Shown one piece after another: positions 43,199-51,892 of a stretch of 64,000 nucleotides of DNA; the stretch's first letter is position 1, and each line of letters begins with the position of its first letter. The notes under the pieces are model-generated. The model was not told the origin of the DNA and searched no databases. It was given only the letters and a program-made list of their open reading frames with translations. The position numbers and the translations under genes are program-made. Origin of the DNA: Bradyrhizobium ottawaense (GTDB lineage Bacteria; Pseudomonadota; Alphaproteobacteria; Rhizobiales; Xanthobacteraceae). The stretch lies in assembly GCF_900099825.1 (NCBI RefSeq), contig NZ_LT629693.1:4723001-4787000 (forward strand), given 5' to 3'.

Positions 43199-44266
43199 TC
43201 ACGCCACCTTCGGATCGAGCTCGCCCTTGGCGTAACGCTTGGCCATGTCGGCCGTGGTCATCACCTTCTTGATCTTGCTCGCCTGACCCGCGGTGTTGAA
43301 TTCCTGCAGCCGCTGCTTGCACAGCTTGGTCATCGCTTCCATCGCCGGCTTGAGATACTTGCGCGGGTCGAATTCTTCCGGATTGTCCTTCAGCACTTTA
43401 CGGATCTGGCCGGTCATCGCCATACGGTTGTCGGTGTCGATGTTGATCTTGCGGACGCCGTGCTTGATGCCGCGCTGGATTTCGGAAACCGGCACGCCCC
43501 AGGTCGGCTTCATCTTGCCGCCGTTGGCGTTGATGATCTCCTGCAGGTCCTGCGGCACCGAGGACGAACCATGCATCACCAGATGCGTGTTCGGCAGCTT
43601 GCGATGGATCTCCTCGATCACGTTCATGGCGAGGATGTCGCCGTCGGGCTTGCGCGTGAACTTGTAGGCGCCGTGCGAGGTGCCCATCGCGATCGCGAGT
43701 GCGTCGACCTTGGTCTCCCTGACGAACTTCACGGCCTCGTCGGGGTTGGTCAGCAACTGGTCGTGCGACAATTTGCCTTCGGCGCCGTGGCCGTCTTCCT
43801 TGTCGCCCATGCCGGTTTCCAGCGAGCCGAGCACGCCGAGTTCGCCTTCCACCGAAATGCCGCCGAGATGAGCCATGTCGGTGACGGTCTTGGTGACGCC
43901 GACATTGTAGCTCCAGTCGGCCGGGCTCTTGCCGTCGGCCTTCAGCGAGCCGTCCATCATCACGGAGGTAAAGCCGGCCTGGATCGCGGTCATGCAGGTG
44001 TCGGGGCCGTTGCCGTGATCGAGATGCACGCAGACCGGGATCTGCGGATAGATTTCGGTGACCGCGTCCATCATGTGTTTGAGCATGATGTCGTTGGCAT
44101 AGGAGCGCGCGCCGCGCGAGGCCTGGATGATGACGGGGGCATCGAGGCTGGAGGCGGCCTCCATGATGGCCAGCGCCTGCTCCATATTGTTGATGTTGAA
44201 GGCCGGCACGCCGTAATCATGCTCCGCCGCGTGGTCGAGCAATTGACGCAACGTAATCCGAGCCAT
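43199..44266 (-). CDS. fba: Class II fructose-bisphosphate aldolase (Calvin-cycle subtype)
   Basis: A 355-residue zinc-dependent aldolase, cytosolic. The metal-binding region [10 protein letters not shown] (about 80), the loop [16 protein letters not shown], the catalytic HGSSSVP near 232 and [13 protein letters not shown] near 275 are present. Its long [19 protein letters not shown] insert is typical of the subtype used in the Calvin cycle and in glycolysis of Rhizobiales. It follows pgk on the same strand. The gene order tkt-gap-pgk-fba is that of a carbon-fixation or gluconeogenesis block, but no RuBisCO or phosphoribulokinase gene is in the window. Confidence 0.94.
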   Translation of the reverse strand: MARITLRQLLDHAAEHDYGVPAFNINNMEQALAIMEAASSLDAPVIIQASRGARSYANDIMLKHMMDAVTEIYPQIPVCVHLDHGNGPDTCMTAIQAGFTSVMMDGSLKADGKSPADWSYNVGVTKTVTDMAHLGGISVEGELGVLGSLETGMGDKEDGHGAEGKLSHDQLLTNPDEAVKFVRETKVDALAIAMGTSHGAYKFTRKPDGDILAMNVIEEIHRKLPNTHLVMHGSSSVPQDLQEIINANGGKMKPTWGVPVSEIQRGIKHGVRKINIDTDNRMAMTGQIRKVLKDNPEEFDPRKYLKPAMEAMTKLCKQRLQEFNTAGQASKIKKVMTTADMAKRYAKGELDPKVA

Positions 44267-44318
44267 CCGTATTCTCCGTTGTCTTAGCGGCGCCCTGGGC
44301 GCCGGATCCCATATGAGC

Positions 44319-45515
44319 TTAGCGCAGTTTTAGAACTTCGACACCGGGCAGAGGTTTCCCCTCCATCCATTCGAGAAACGCGCCGCCCGCGGTCGAAACA
44401 TAGCTGAAATCATGGGCAACGCCGGCCTGGTTGAGGGCCGCGACGGTATCGCCGCCGCCGGCGACCGAAACCAGCTTTTTGGCTTTGGTCCGCTCCGCCG
44501 CATGCCTGGCCGACACCATGGTGCCGCGGTCGAATGGCGTCATCTCGAAGGCCCCGAGCGGGCCGTTCCATACCAGCGTCGCGGCGTCGTCGATCGCGGC
44601 GTGAATCCGTGCGATCGATTGCGGGCCGACGTCGAGGATCATGCCGTCGGCCGGGATCGCGTCGAGCCCATAGGCGTGGGACGGCGAGTTGGCCGCGAAA
44701 TGATACGCGACCACGGCGTCTACGGGGAGGATGATGGCGCAGTTCGCGGCTTCCGCCTTTTCCATGATCCGCAGCGCGGTCGCGGCGAGGTCCTTTTCCG
44801 CCAGCGACTTGCCGACGCCGACGCCCTGCGCGTGCAGGAAGGTATTGGCCATGCCGCCGCCGATCACCAGCGCATCGACCTTGCTGACGAGGTTTTCCAA
44901 GAGATCGATCTTGGTCGAGACCTTGGCGCCGCCGATGATCGCGATGACAGGCTTGGTCGGCGCTTCCAGCGCCTTGCCGAGGGCGTCGAGTTCGGCCTGC
45001 ATGGTGCGGCCGGCATAGGCCGGCAGCTTGTGGCCGAGGCCTTCGGTCGTGGCGTGGGCCCGGTGCGCGGCCGAGAAGGCGTCGTTGACCCAGATGTCGC
45101 CGAGTTTTGCCAACTCGGCCACGAAGGCGGGGTCGTTCTTCTCTTCCTCTTTATGGAAACGGGTGTTTTCCAGGCACAGGATGTCGCCATCCTTCATCGC
45201 GGCCACGGCCGTGGCGGCGGGCTCGCCGATGCAGTCGTCGGCAAAGGCGACCGGCTTCTTGATCACCAGCGAGAGCGCGGCGGCGACGGGTTTCAGCGAG
45301 TCCTTGGCGTCGCGTCCCTTCGGACGGCCGAAATGCGCGAGCAGGATGACCTTGCCGCCCTTGCCGGAAATCTCGGTGATGGTCGGCACGACGCGTTCGA
45401 GCCGGGTCGCATCGCTGACGCGGCCGTTTTCCATGGGCACGTTGAGGTCGACGCGCAGCAGTACGCGCTTGCCCCTTACGTCGACGTCATCGAGGGTGCG
45501 GAATGATTTTGTCAT
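44319..45515 (-). CDS. pgk: Phosphoglycerate kinase
   Basis: A 398-residue two-domain cytosolic kinase that interconverts 1,3-bisphosphoglycerate and 3-phosphoglycerate with ADP/ATP. N-terminal substrate residues are in [18 protein letters not shown] and LAHFGRPKG. The hinge and nucleotide part shows [18 protein letters not shown] and the closing [14 protein letters not shown]. Length and motifs are normal. It lies between gap and fba on the minus strand. A REP-like unit lies between it and gap, so gap is possibly a separate transcript. Confidence 0.96.
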   Translation of the reverse strand: MTKSFRTLDDVDVRGKRVLLRVDLNVPMENGRVSDATRLERVVPTITEISGKGGKVILLAHFGRPKGRDAKDSLKPVAAALSLVIKKPVAFADDCIGEPAATAVAAMKDGDILCLENTRFHKEEEKNDPAFVAELAKLGDIWVNDAFSAAHRAHATTEGLGHKLPAYAGRTMQAELDALGKALEAPTKPVIAIIGGAKVSTKIDLLENLVSKVDALVIGGGMANTFLHAQGVGVGKSLAEKDLAATALRIMEKAEAANCAIILPVDAVVAYHFAANSPSHAYGLDAIPADGMILDVGPQSIARIHAAIDDAATLVWNGPLGAFEMTPFDRGTMVSARHAAERTKAKKLVSVAGGGDTVAALNQAGVAHDFSYVSTAGGAFLEWMEGKPLPGVEVLKLR

Positions 45516-45525
45516 AGGCGCTCTC

Positions 45526-45640
45526 TTGTCCCGGGCGCATAGCGGCGCGAAGTGCCGCTGTGCAGAACCGGGACCTACGCTGGAATGGGTCCCGGCTCAG
45601 CGGCGCAGCGCAAGCGCGCTGCACCGCGTCCGGGACACGA
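45526..45640. repeat. REP-like palindrome unit (TCCCGG family)
   Basis: Opens TTGTCCCGGGCGCAT and closes GCGTCCGGGACACGA, with CGGGACC / GGTCCCG arms inside; relative of 33167-33280. It fills most of the gap between gap and pgk. Confidence 0.82.
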
Positions 45641-45643
45641 GAC

Positions 45644-46651
45644 TTAGAGCAGCTTCCCCATCGCCACGGCGGTGTCGCCCATGCGGTTGGAGAAACCCCA
45701 TTCGTTGTCGTACCAGGACATCACCCGCACCAGCGTGCCGTTCTGCACCTTGGTCTGGTCCACATGGTACGTGGACGAGTGGGGATCGTGGTTGAAGTCG
45801 ATCGAGACGTTGGGCGCGGTGGTGTAGCCGAGGATGCCCTTCAGCTCCTGCTCGGAGGCGCGCTTCATCGCTTCGTTGATTTCCTTCACGTCGGTCGCGC
45901 GCTTGGCGACGATCTTGAGGTCGACCACGGAGACGTTCGGGGTCGGCACGCGGATCGCGACGCCGTCGAGCTTGCCCAGAAGTTCGGGGAGCACCAGGCC
46001 GATCGCCTTGGCCGCACCGGTGGAGGTCGGGATCATCGACAGCGCAGCCGCCCGGCCGCGATAGAGATCGCTGTGCAGGGTGTCGAGCGTCGGCTGGTCA
46101 CCGGTATAGGCGTGGATCGTGGTCATGAAGCCGGTCTCGATGCCGACGGTGTCGTTCAGCACCTTGGCGATCGGGGCCAGGCAGTTGGTGGTGCAGGAAC
46201 CGTTGGAGACGACCAGATGTTCCTTGGTCAGCTTGTCGTGGTTGACGCCGTAGACGATGGTTGCGTCGGCGCCGTCAGAGGGGGCGGAAACCAGCACGCG
46301 CTTGGCGCCGGCGGTCAGATGGGCCGTCGCCTTGGCCTTGGCGCTGAAGATGCCGGTGCATTCCATCGCGATGTCGACGCCGAGTTCCTTCCAGGGCAGC
46401 TTCGACGGATCGCGCTCGGCGGAAACCTTGATCTTGCCATTGCCGACGTCGATCGAGTCGCCATCGACGGTCACGGTGCCGGGAAAACGGCCATGCACGG
46501 AGTCGAAGCGCAACAGATGGGCGTTGGTCTCGACCGGGCCGAGATCGTTGATCCCGACCACTTCGATATCCCTGCGGCCGGATTCCGCGATGGCTCGCAA
46601 GATGTTGCGGCCGATGCGGCCAAACCCATTGATCGCGACCCGAATTGCCAT
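45644..46651 (-). CDS. gap: Type I glyceraldehyde-3-phosphate dehydrogenase
   Basis: A 335-residue cytosolic enzyme that converts glyceraldehyde 3-phosphate to 1,3-bisphosphoglycerate. The NAD loop [10 protein letters not shown] is at the N-terminus. The catalytic Cys is in [12 protein letters not shown] (about 155), and [12 protein letters not shown] is near the C-terminus. Lys/Asp choice after the second strand was not resolved, so NAD or NADP preference is open. It lies between tkt and pgk in the same direction. Confidence 0.96.
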   Translation of the reverse strand: MAIRVAINGFGRIGRNILRAIAESGRRDIEVVGINDLGPVETNAHLLRFDSVHGRFPGTVTVDGDSIDVGNGKIKVSAERDPSKLPWKELGVDIAMECTGIFSAKAKATAHLTAGAKRVLVSAPSDGADATIVYGVNHDKLTKEHLVVSNGSCTTNCLAPIAKVLNDTVGIETGFMTTIHAYTGDQPTLDTLHSDLYRGRAAALSMIPTSTGAAKAIGLVLPELLGKLDGVAIRVPTPNVSVVDLKIVAKRATDVKEINEAMKRASEQELKGILGYTTAPNVSIDFNHDPHSSTYHVDQTKVQNGTLVRVMSWYDNEWGFSNRMGDTAVAMGKLL

Positions 46652-46805
46652 GCGTGTTCTCCCTTAATAGCTGGCGCCGTCCCCGCGGACAGTTTCCAGA
46701 AAGGAAACATTCCACGAGGGGCTTACGGCGGATCGCCCGGTTCTGCCGGGCGAGAACGGTCAAGATGGGAACTTAGGTAGCCCTTTTTCCCAATAATCTC
46801 AACCG

Positions 46806-48791
46806 TCAGCCCAAGCGCTTCAGGGCAGCGTTAACCGCAGCCTCAGCGGTAATTCCGAAGTGCTTGTAAAGGTCCTTGGCGGGGGCGCTGGCGCCGAAAC
46901 CGTGCATGCCTATGAATTCGCCATCCTTGCCGATCACGGCATCCCAGCCCCAGCGTATCGCGGCCTCGATCGCGATCTTCACCGGCGCGTTGCCGATGAT
47001 GGCTTTCTGGCGGTCCGCCGGCTGCGCCAGCAGCAGTTCGAGCGCGGGCACCGAGACCACCCGCGACGCGATGCCGCGTTCCGCCAACTGCTTCTGGGCG
47101 GCCACCGCGATCTCGACCTCGGAGCCGGAAGCGAACAGCGACACTTTCGCTTCGCCCTGCGCCGCGACCAGCTCATAGGCGCCATGGCTGCAGGGATTGT
47201 CCGCCGGTGCCGAGGTGCGCAACTGCGGCAGGTTCTGTCGGGTCAGCGCCAGCACGGTCGGGCCGTCGGTACGATTGAGCGCCAGCTCCCAGCACTCCGT
47301 GACCTCGACGGCGTCGCAGGGCCGGAACACGCGCATGTTGGGGATAGCCCGCAGCGCGGAGAGATGTTCGACCGGCTGATGCGTCGGTCCGTCTTCGCCG
47401 AGCCCGATCGAATCGTGGGTCATGACGTAGACGACGCCGGTGCCCATCAGCGCCGCGAGCCGCATTGCCGGCCGCGCATAGTCCGTGAATACCAGGAAGG
47501 TCGCGCCGTTAGGCGCAAAGCCGCCATGCAGGAAGATGCCGTTCATGGCCGCGCACATGCCGTGCTCGCGGATGCCGTAATGGATGAAGCGGCCCTTCGG
47601 CGTCTTGGCGGAAAATGCGGTCGCCGATTTCGCCTTGTTGTTATTGGAGCCGGTGAGATCGGCGGAGCCGGCGAGGAATTCCATCGGCATCGCAGCGGCG
47701 ATGGCCTCGATCGCGGATTCCGATGATTTGCGGGTGGCGATATTTTCCGGCTTCTCCAGCAGCCCCTTCTTGTGGGCCTTGAGTGCCTTTGCCAGCGAGG
47801 CCGGGCGCTCATGCCGCAGCCGCCGTTCGAATTCGGCGCGCTTGCGGTTGCCGAGTTCTGCGAAACGGCCTTCCCAGGCCTTGCGCTCGGCGACGCCGCG
47901 CGAGCCTGCTTCGCGCCAGGCTTTCAGCACATCCTCGGGCACCGAGAACGGCTCGAGCGAAATGCCGAGATTTTCCTTGGCGCCCTTGAGCTCTTCGGCG
48001 CCGAGCGCCTCGCCATGGGCTTTCGCGGTGCCGGCGCGCGTCGGCGCGCCGAAGCCGATCGTGGTCTTGCAGGCGATCAGCGACGGCTTGCTGGATTTCT
48101 GCGCGCGGGTGATCGCGGCCGCAATCGCCTTCTGATCATGCCCGTCGATCAGTTCGGCGGCCCAGCCGGCGGACTTGAAACGCTTCACCTGGTCGACCGA
48201 GTCGGCAATCGAGGTCGGGCCGTCGATCGAGATGCCGTTGTCGTCGTACAGCACGATCATCTTGTTGAGCTTCCAGTGCCCGGCCATCGCGATCGCTTCC
48301 TGCGATACGCCTTCCATCAGGTCGCCGTCGGAGACGAGCACATAGGTGTGGTGACCGACCACCTTTTTGCCGAACTCGGCGGCCAGCATCTTTTCCGCCA
48401 GCGCCATGCCGACCGCGGTCGCGATGCCCTGGCCGAGCGGACCGGTGGTGGTCTCGATGCCCTTGGTGTGGAAGTTTTCGGGGTGACCCGGCGTCAGCGA
48501 GCCGAGCTGGCGGAAATGCTTGATCTGGTCGAGCGTCATGTCCTTGTTGCCGGTCAGATACAGCAAGGCATAGAGCAGCATCGAGCCGTGTCCGGCCGAC
48601 AGCACGAATCGGTCGCGGTCCGGCCAGTTCGGCTCGGCGGCGTCGAATTTGAGGAACTGGGTGAACAGCACGGTGGCGACGTCGGCGGCGCCCATCGGCA
48701 AACCGGGATGGCCTGACTTCGCCTTCTCGACGGCGTCCATGGCAAGGCCACGGATCGCATTGGCCATACGGGTATGATCGACCTGCGTCAT
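46806..48791 (-). CDS. tkt: Transketolase
   Basis: A 661-residue thiamine-diphosphate enzyme that moves two-carbon units between sugar phosphates in the pentose phosphate and Calvin pathways. It starts [20 protein letters not shown] at 48791; 36 upstream residues were left out. The thiamine diphosphate/Mg motif is in [13 protein letters not shown] (about 155-167), and substrate residues are in GHPGLPMG and the [15 protein letters not shown] block. The C-terminal domain is complete. It leads the minus-strand block tkt-gap-pgk-fba. Confidence 0.96.
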   Translation of the reverse strand: MTQVDHTRMANAIRGLAMDAVEKAKSGHPGLPMGAADVATVLFTQFLKFDAAEPNWPDRDRFVLSAGHGSMLLYALLYLTGNKDMTLDQIKHFRQLGSLTPGHPENFHTKGIETTTGPLGQGIATAVGMALAEKMLAAEFGKKVVGHHTYVLVSDGDLMEGVSQEAIAMAGHWKLNKMIVLYDDNGISIDGPTSIADSVDQVKRFKSAGWAAELIDGHDQKAIAAAITRAQKSSKPSLIACKTTIGFGAPTRAGTAKAHGEALGAEELKGAKENLGISLEPFSVPEDVLKAWREAGSRGVAERKAWEGRFAELGNRKRAEFERRLRHERPASLAKALKAHKKGLLEKPENIATRKSSESAIEAIAAAMPMEFLAGSADLTGSNNNKAKSATAFSAKTPKGRFIHYGIREHGMCAAMNGIFLHGGFAPNGATFLVFTDYARPAMRLAALMGTGVVYVMTHDSIGLGEDGPTHQPVEHLSALRAIPNMRVFRPCDAVEVTECWELALNRTDGPTVLALTRQNLPQLRTSAPADNPCSHGAYELVAAQGEAKVSLFASGSEVEIAVAAQKQLAERGIASRVVSVPALELLLAQPADRQKAIIGNAPVKIAIEAAIRWGWDAVIGKDGEFIGMHGFGASAPAKDLYKHFGITAEAAVNAALKRLG

Positions 48792-49077
48792 GATGAAAAT
48801 CCGCTTGAAATGAGGAGGTTGGTGACGATCCGCCCGCCGGCGAATTGCAGCGAAAGTATGCCCTGCGGCACTGAAACTTACGGCTGGATAGCACCTCAAT
48901 CCCGTGAGTCCAAGGCTAAGGCAACGCCGTTTCGGTCCGAAAAGTTGCTTAGCGGTGCATAGCTTCGCGTCGGCGTTGCGCTGGCCTCGCTTGCCACGTA
49001 AATTTCACCGTCTAACCGCTTGCCGAACCGCTGATTTTGCTGTGCGGCTGGCCGATCGAAGGTGCGTGCTGTCTCTC

Positions 49078-49404
49078 ATGAGCGATCGTCCTGCCAACGG
49101 GCCCGGCCAAGCCGAGCCGGTCTTTGCCGACATCGACGCCGCGACACGGCGGTTGATGGTGGCGCTCGACGCCCTGGAGGCCGCGGCCGAACGGCGGCGC
49201 GACGCGGACCGTGACGAGAACGAACTGGCGAGCCGGATCCAGGCGCTCGGCACCGACCGGTCGCGGCTCGCCGACGAACTCGACGGCTCGCTGGTGAAGA
49301 CGCGGCGGCTGGAGCGCACCAACCGCGAGATCGCCGAGCGGCTGGATGCCGCGATCGGCTCCATCCGTGCGGTGCTGGATGCCGACGCCGGAGAGATCGA
49401 ATGA
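49078..49404 (+). CDS. DUF4164 family coiled-coil protein
   Basis: A 108-residue helical protein with heptad-like charge spacing (DENELASRIQALGTDRSRLA; VKTRRLERTNREIAERLD). It overlaps zapA by 4 bases (ATGA), so the two are translationally coupled. The same DUF4164-zapA order occurs throughout Rhizobiales, which suggests a role in the division ring, perhaps as a partner of ZapA. The ATG at 49078 was chosen; upstream in-frame residues look non-native. It is divergent from tkt. Confidence 0.85.
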   Translation: MSDRPANGPGQAEPVFADIDAATRRLMVALDALEAAAERRRDADRDENELASRIQALGTDRSRLADELDGSLVKTRRLERTNREIAERLDAAIGSIRAVLDADAGEIE

Positions 49405-49784
49405 GCCACATCAACGTCACCATCAACGGCCGGCAGTACCGCATGGCCTGCGAGGAAGGGCAGGAGGTGCGGCTGCTCAAGCTCGCCGAAAGCCTGGAAT
49501 CCCGTGTCGAAGAGCTGCGCGGCAAGTTCGGCGAGATCGGCGATGCGCGCCTCACGGTGATGGCGGCGCTGACCGTATGCGACGAACTGCTCGACGCCAA
49601 CCAGCGCATGCGGGCGCTGGAAGAAGAACTCGAGAACCTGCGCAGCGTTCGGGTTGCTGCCACCGATCGCGCCCGGGTCACGCAGATCGCGGTCGCCAAC
49701 GCGCTCAATGCCGCGGCCGACCGGATCGAAAAGACCACCCAGGTGCTGAACCGCACCATCGGCGGCGGCGTCGCGATCGGGTGA
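49401..49784 (+). CDS. zapA: Cell division protein ZapA
   Basis: A 127-residue protein that crosslinks FtsZ filaments at the septum. It begins SHINVTINGRQYRMACEEGQ, the ZapA globular start, then LLKLAESLESRVEELR and a C-terminal coiled coil from about residue 50 (GDARLTVMAALTVCDELLDA). A 30-residue tail ends TIGGGVAIG. It is coupled to the DUF4164 gene. A 6S RNA candidate and the 5-formyl-THF cyclo-ligase gene follow, the usual alphaproteobacterial order. Confidence 0.92.
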   Translation: MSHINVTINGRQYRMACEEGQEVRLLKLAESLESRVEELRGKFGEIGDARLTVMAALTVCDELLDANQRMRALEEELENLRSVRVAATDRARVTQIAVANALNAAADRIEKTTQVLNRTIGGGVAIG

Positions 49785-49802
49785 CGACGCGGCCTCTTGC
49801 TT

Positions 49803-50003
49803 ACCCTCCCCTGGAGGGGTCCGAGACGAGCGAAGCTCGCTCGTGGGTCGACGCGAAGCGGCGGGGTGGGGTGAAGGTCTCTCGTTTCGAACAGTGTCCA
49901 AGTTGAGAGACCGTCACCCCACCCCGTCTCGCATTTCGCTACGCTTCATGCGAGCCGACCCACGAGCGAGCTCCGCTCGTCTCGGACCCCTCCAGGGGAG
50001 GGT
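49803..50003. repeat. Long inverted repeat (about 200 bases) behind zapA
   Basis: Left arm 49803-49882 begins ACCCTCCCCTGGAGGGGTCC and includes GACGAGCGAAGCTCGCTCGT. Right arm 49905-50003 is its complement with a small insert. A loop of about 22 bases lies between. It would form a long hairpin. It is not transposase-bearing and may be a MITE-like element or a strong barrier between zapA and the 6S RNA. Confidence 0.88.
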
Positions 50004-50104
50004 GCAAATGCACGCACCAGTTGATCGCGCTCGCAGCCGTGTACAGCCGCCCCTTACCGCTGGCGGAGTCGGCCCATAATGCCTACATTGGCGGGGCGAA
50101 GCTG

Positions 50105-50265
50105 CGTCGTTCGTCAGGAGCCATAATCCCCGGGGCCTTATCGATCCTTTAGGGAACTGTCCCTGGCCGGGTCCGTGGACCCGGTCACATGGTGCCCACC
50201 TACTTTCGTAGGGAACTCCGGGATCGAGTGCTTCAACGGCGATCGCGGCCTCGCACTTTTGTTTT
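50105..50265 (+). ncRNA. ssrS: 6S RNA (regulator of RNA polymerase), boundaries approximate
   Basis: A non-coding stretch behind zapA and before the 5-formyl-THF cyclo-ligase gene, the standard place of ssrS. The apical hairpin CCGGGTCC-GT-GGACCCGG (50167-50184) is perfect. Conserved-looking strands flank it: TCGATCCTTTAGGGAACTGT before, and GTGCCCACCTACTTTCGTAG followed by GGGAACTCCGGGATCGAG after. CGATCC and GGATCG can close the lower stem. A T-rich tract follows at 50257-50267. 6S RNA imitates an open promoter and holds RNA polymerase with its housekeeping sigma factor. Exact ends were not computed. Confidence 0.75.
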
Positions 50266-50300
50266 TGTTGTTGCAACGTGTGCCATACCCCCGCGCACGT

Positions 50301-50413
50301 CAGTACGCCGCGGCGTCTCGGTCGAATCACTGAAGTCTCTGGAATACTGGGTCCCCCGCTCCCGTGCGCAGTTGCGCACTCCCGTGCGCAGTTCGCACAG
50401 AGCGGGTGATGAC
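50301..50413. repeat. REP-like palindrome unit, relative of 3324-3422
   Basis: Contains GTACGCCGCGGCGTCTCGG, TCTCTGGAATACTGGGTCCC and ends AGCGGGTGATGACGG. A short tandem (CTCCCGTGCGCAGTT repeated) lies in the second half. It lies just before the cyclo-ligase start. Confidence 0.78.
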
Positions 50414-50429
50414 GGCGGAAGGATGCTGC

Positions 50430-51005
50430 ATGACGACAACCCTTTCGAAGGCCGATCTTCGCGCCGCCGCGCTCGCCAGGCGCGATGCTTTGAGCGACGA
50501 GCAGCGCGCCGCTGCGGCGCAGGCCATGGCCAAACGCGCTCTGCCGTTCGAGATCGCCCCAGGGGCCGTCGTTTCCGGATATTCACCGATCCGCAACGAG
50601 ATCGACCCGACGCCGTTGATGCGACATCTCGCCGGGCTGGGCGCGAAGCTGGCGCTGCCGGTGGTGCTGGCGCGCGGCAAGTCGCTGGCCTTTCGGGCGT
50701 GGTCGCCCGACGACCGGCTGATGCTCGGGGCGCTCGGCATTCCCGAGCCGTCGCCGGCGGCGGCCGAGGTCATCCCCGATATCATGCTGGTGCCGCTGGC
50801 GGCCTTCGACCGCCAGGGTCACCGGATCGGCTATGGCGCCGGGCACTACGACTTCACGCTCGCGCATCTGCGCAAGGCGAAGGTCATCACGGCGATCGGT
50901 ACCGCCTTTGCGGTGCAGGAAATAAAGGCGGTTCCGGCGCTGCCGCACGACGTGGCGCTGGATTATGTGCTAACGGAAAAGAAAGTGTTCGATTTCCGGA
51001 GCTGA
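50430..51005 (+). CDS. 5-formyltetrahydrofolate cyclo-ligase
   Basis: A 191-residue cytosolic enzyme that converts 5-formyl-THF to 5,10-methenyl-THF with ATP. Family blocks: SKADLRAAALARRDAL at the start, GYSPIRNEIDPTPLM in the middle, and GYGAGHYDFTLAHL (family: GYGxGxYD) near residue 130. GGAAGGA precedes the ATG at 50430. In many bacteria this gene is read through from the 6S RNA gene, and here the two are adjacent on the same strand. It ends 3 bases from the next gene. Confidence 0.92.
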   Translation: MTTTLSKADLRAAALARRDALSDEQRAAAAQAMAKRALPFEIAPGAVVSGYSPIRNEIDPTPLMRHLAGLGAKLALPVVLARGKSLAFRAWSPDDRLMLGALGIPEPSPAAAEVIPDIMLVPLAAFDRQGHRIGYGAGHYDFTLAHLRKAKVITAIGTAFAVQEIKAVPALPHDVALDYVLTEKKVFDFRS

Positions 51006-51008
51006 ACT

Positions 51009-51833
51009 TTGCGTATTCTGTTTATCGGTGACGTCGTCGGCAAGACCGGCCGCACCGCAATATCCGAACATCTGCCGGGCATGGTCAAGGATTGGTCGCT
51101 CGATCTTGTCATCATCAATGGCGAGAACTCCGCCGGCGGTTTCGGCATCACCGAGGCGATCTACCAGGAATTCATCGACGCCGGCGCCGATGCGATCACG
51201 CTCGGCAACCATGCCTGGAATCAGAAGGAGGCGCTGGTGTTCATCGAGCGCGCGCCGCGCCTGATCCGGCCGTTGAATTTTCCGCGCCATACGCCCGGCC
51301 GCGGCTCGGCATTGATCGACACCAAGAACGGCAAGCGTGCGCTGGTCATCAACGCCATGGGCCGCGTCTTCATGGAGCCCTTGAACGATCCCTTCAACGC
51401 GGTGGGCAAGGAGCTCGATGCCTGTCCGCTGCGCGAGGCCGCCGACGCCATCGTGGTCGATTTCCACGGCGAGGCGACCAGCGAAAAGCAGGGCATGGGA
51501 TTTTTCTGCGACGGCCGCGCCAGCCTCGTGGTCGGAACCCATACCCATGTCCCGACCGCCGATCACCAGGTGCTGCCCGGCGGCACCGCCTATATGAGCG
51601 ACGCCGGCATGACCGGCGACTACGACTCGATCATCGGCATGCAGAAGGATGAGCCGTTGCATCGTTTTACCACCGGCATCCCTTCGGGCCGGTTCGAACC
51701 GGCCTTCGGTGTCGCCACCCTCTCCGGCGTCGCGGTCGAAACCGACGATGCGACCGGACTGGCGCTGCGGATCGCGCCGGTGCGGGCGGGCGGCAGGCTG
51801 GAGCCGGCGGTGCCGGCATTCTGGGCGGCATAG
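51009..51833 (+). CDS. YmdB-type (TIGR00282) metallophosphoesterase
   Basis: A 274-residue cytosolic phosphodiesterase. Metal-binding blocks are in order: MRILFIGDVVGKTGR, INGENSAGGFG, LGNHAWNQKE, DFHGEATSEKQGMG and VGTHTHVPTAD. In other bacteria this family hydrolyses cyclic nucleotides and affects biofilm or sporulation decisions; its role here is not known. It starts with TTG at 51009, 3 bases after the cyclo-ligase stop. No other in-frame start fits the family's first strand. Confidence 0.92.
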   Translation: MRILFIGDVVGKTGRTAISEHLPGMVKDWSLDLVIINGENSAGGFGITEAIYQEFIDAGADAITLGNHAWNQKEALVFIERAPRLIRPLNFPRHTPGRGSALIDTKNGKRALVINAMGRVFMEPLNDPFNAVGKELDACPLREAADAIVVDFHGEATSEKQGMGFFCDGRASLVVGTHTHVPTADHQVLPGGTAYMSDAGMTGDYDSIIGMQKDEPLHRFTTGIPSGRFEPAFGVATLSGVAVETDDATGLALRIAPVRAGGRLEPAVPAFWAA

Positions 51834-51892
51834 ACTAGCCTCGCCGCCGAGGGTTGTGCTTTGATGCGAGGACCGGTTGAGAGGCGGCATTC

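Noticed and set aside
39386..48791. Calvin-cycle (cbb) operon
   Set aside because: tkt, gap, pgk and fba are present, but no RuBisCO, phosphoribulokinase or cbbR gene is in the window, so this may be the general central-metabolism copy.
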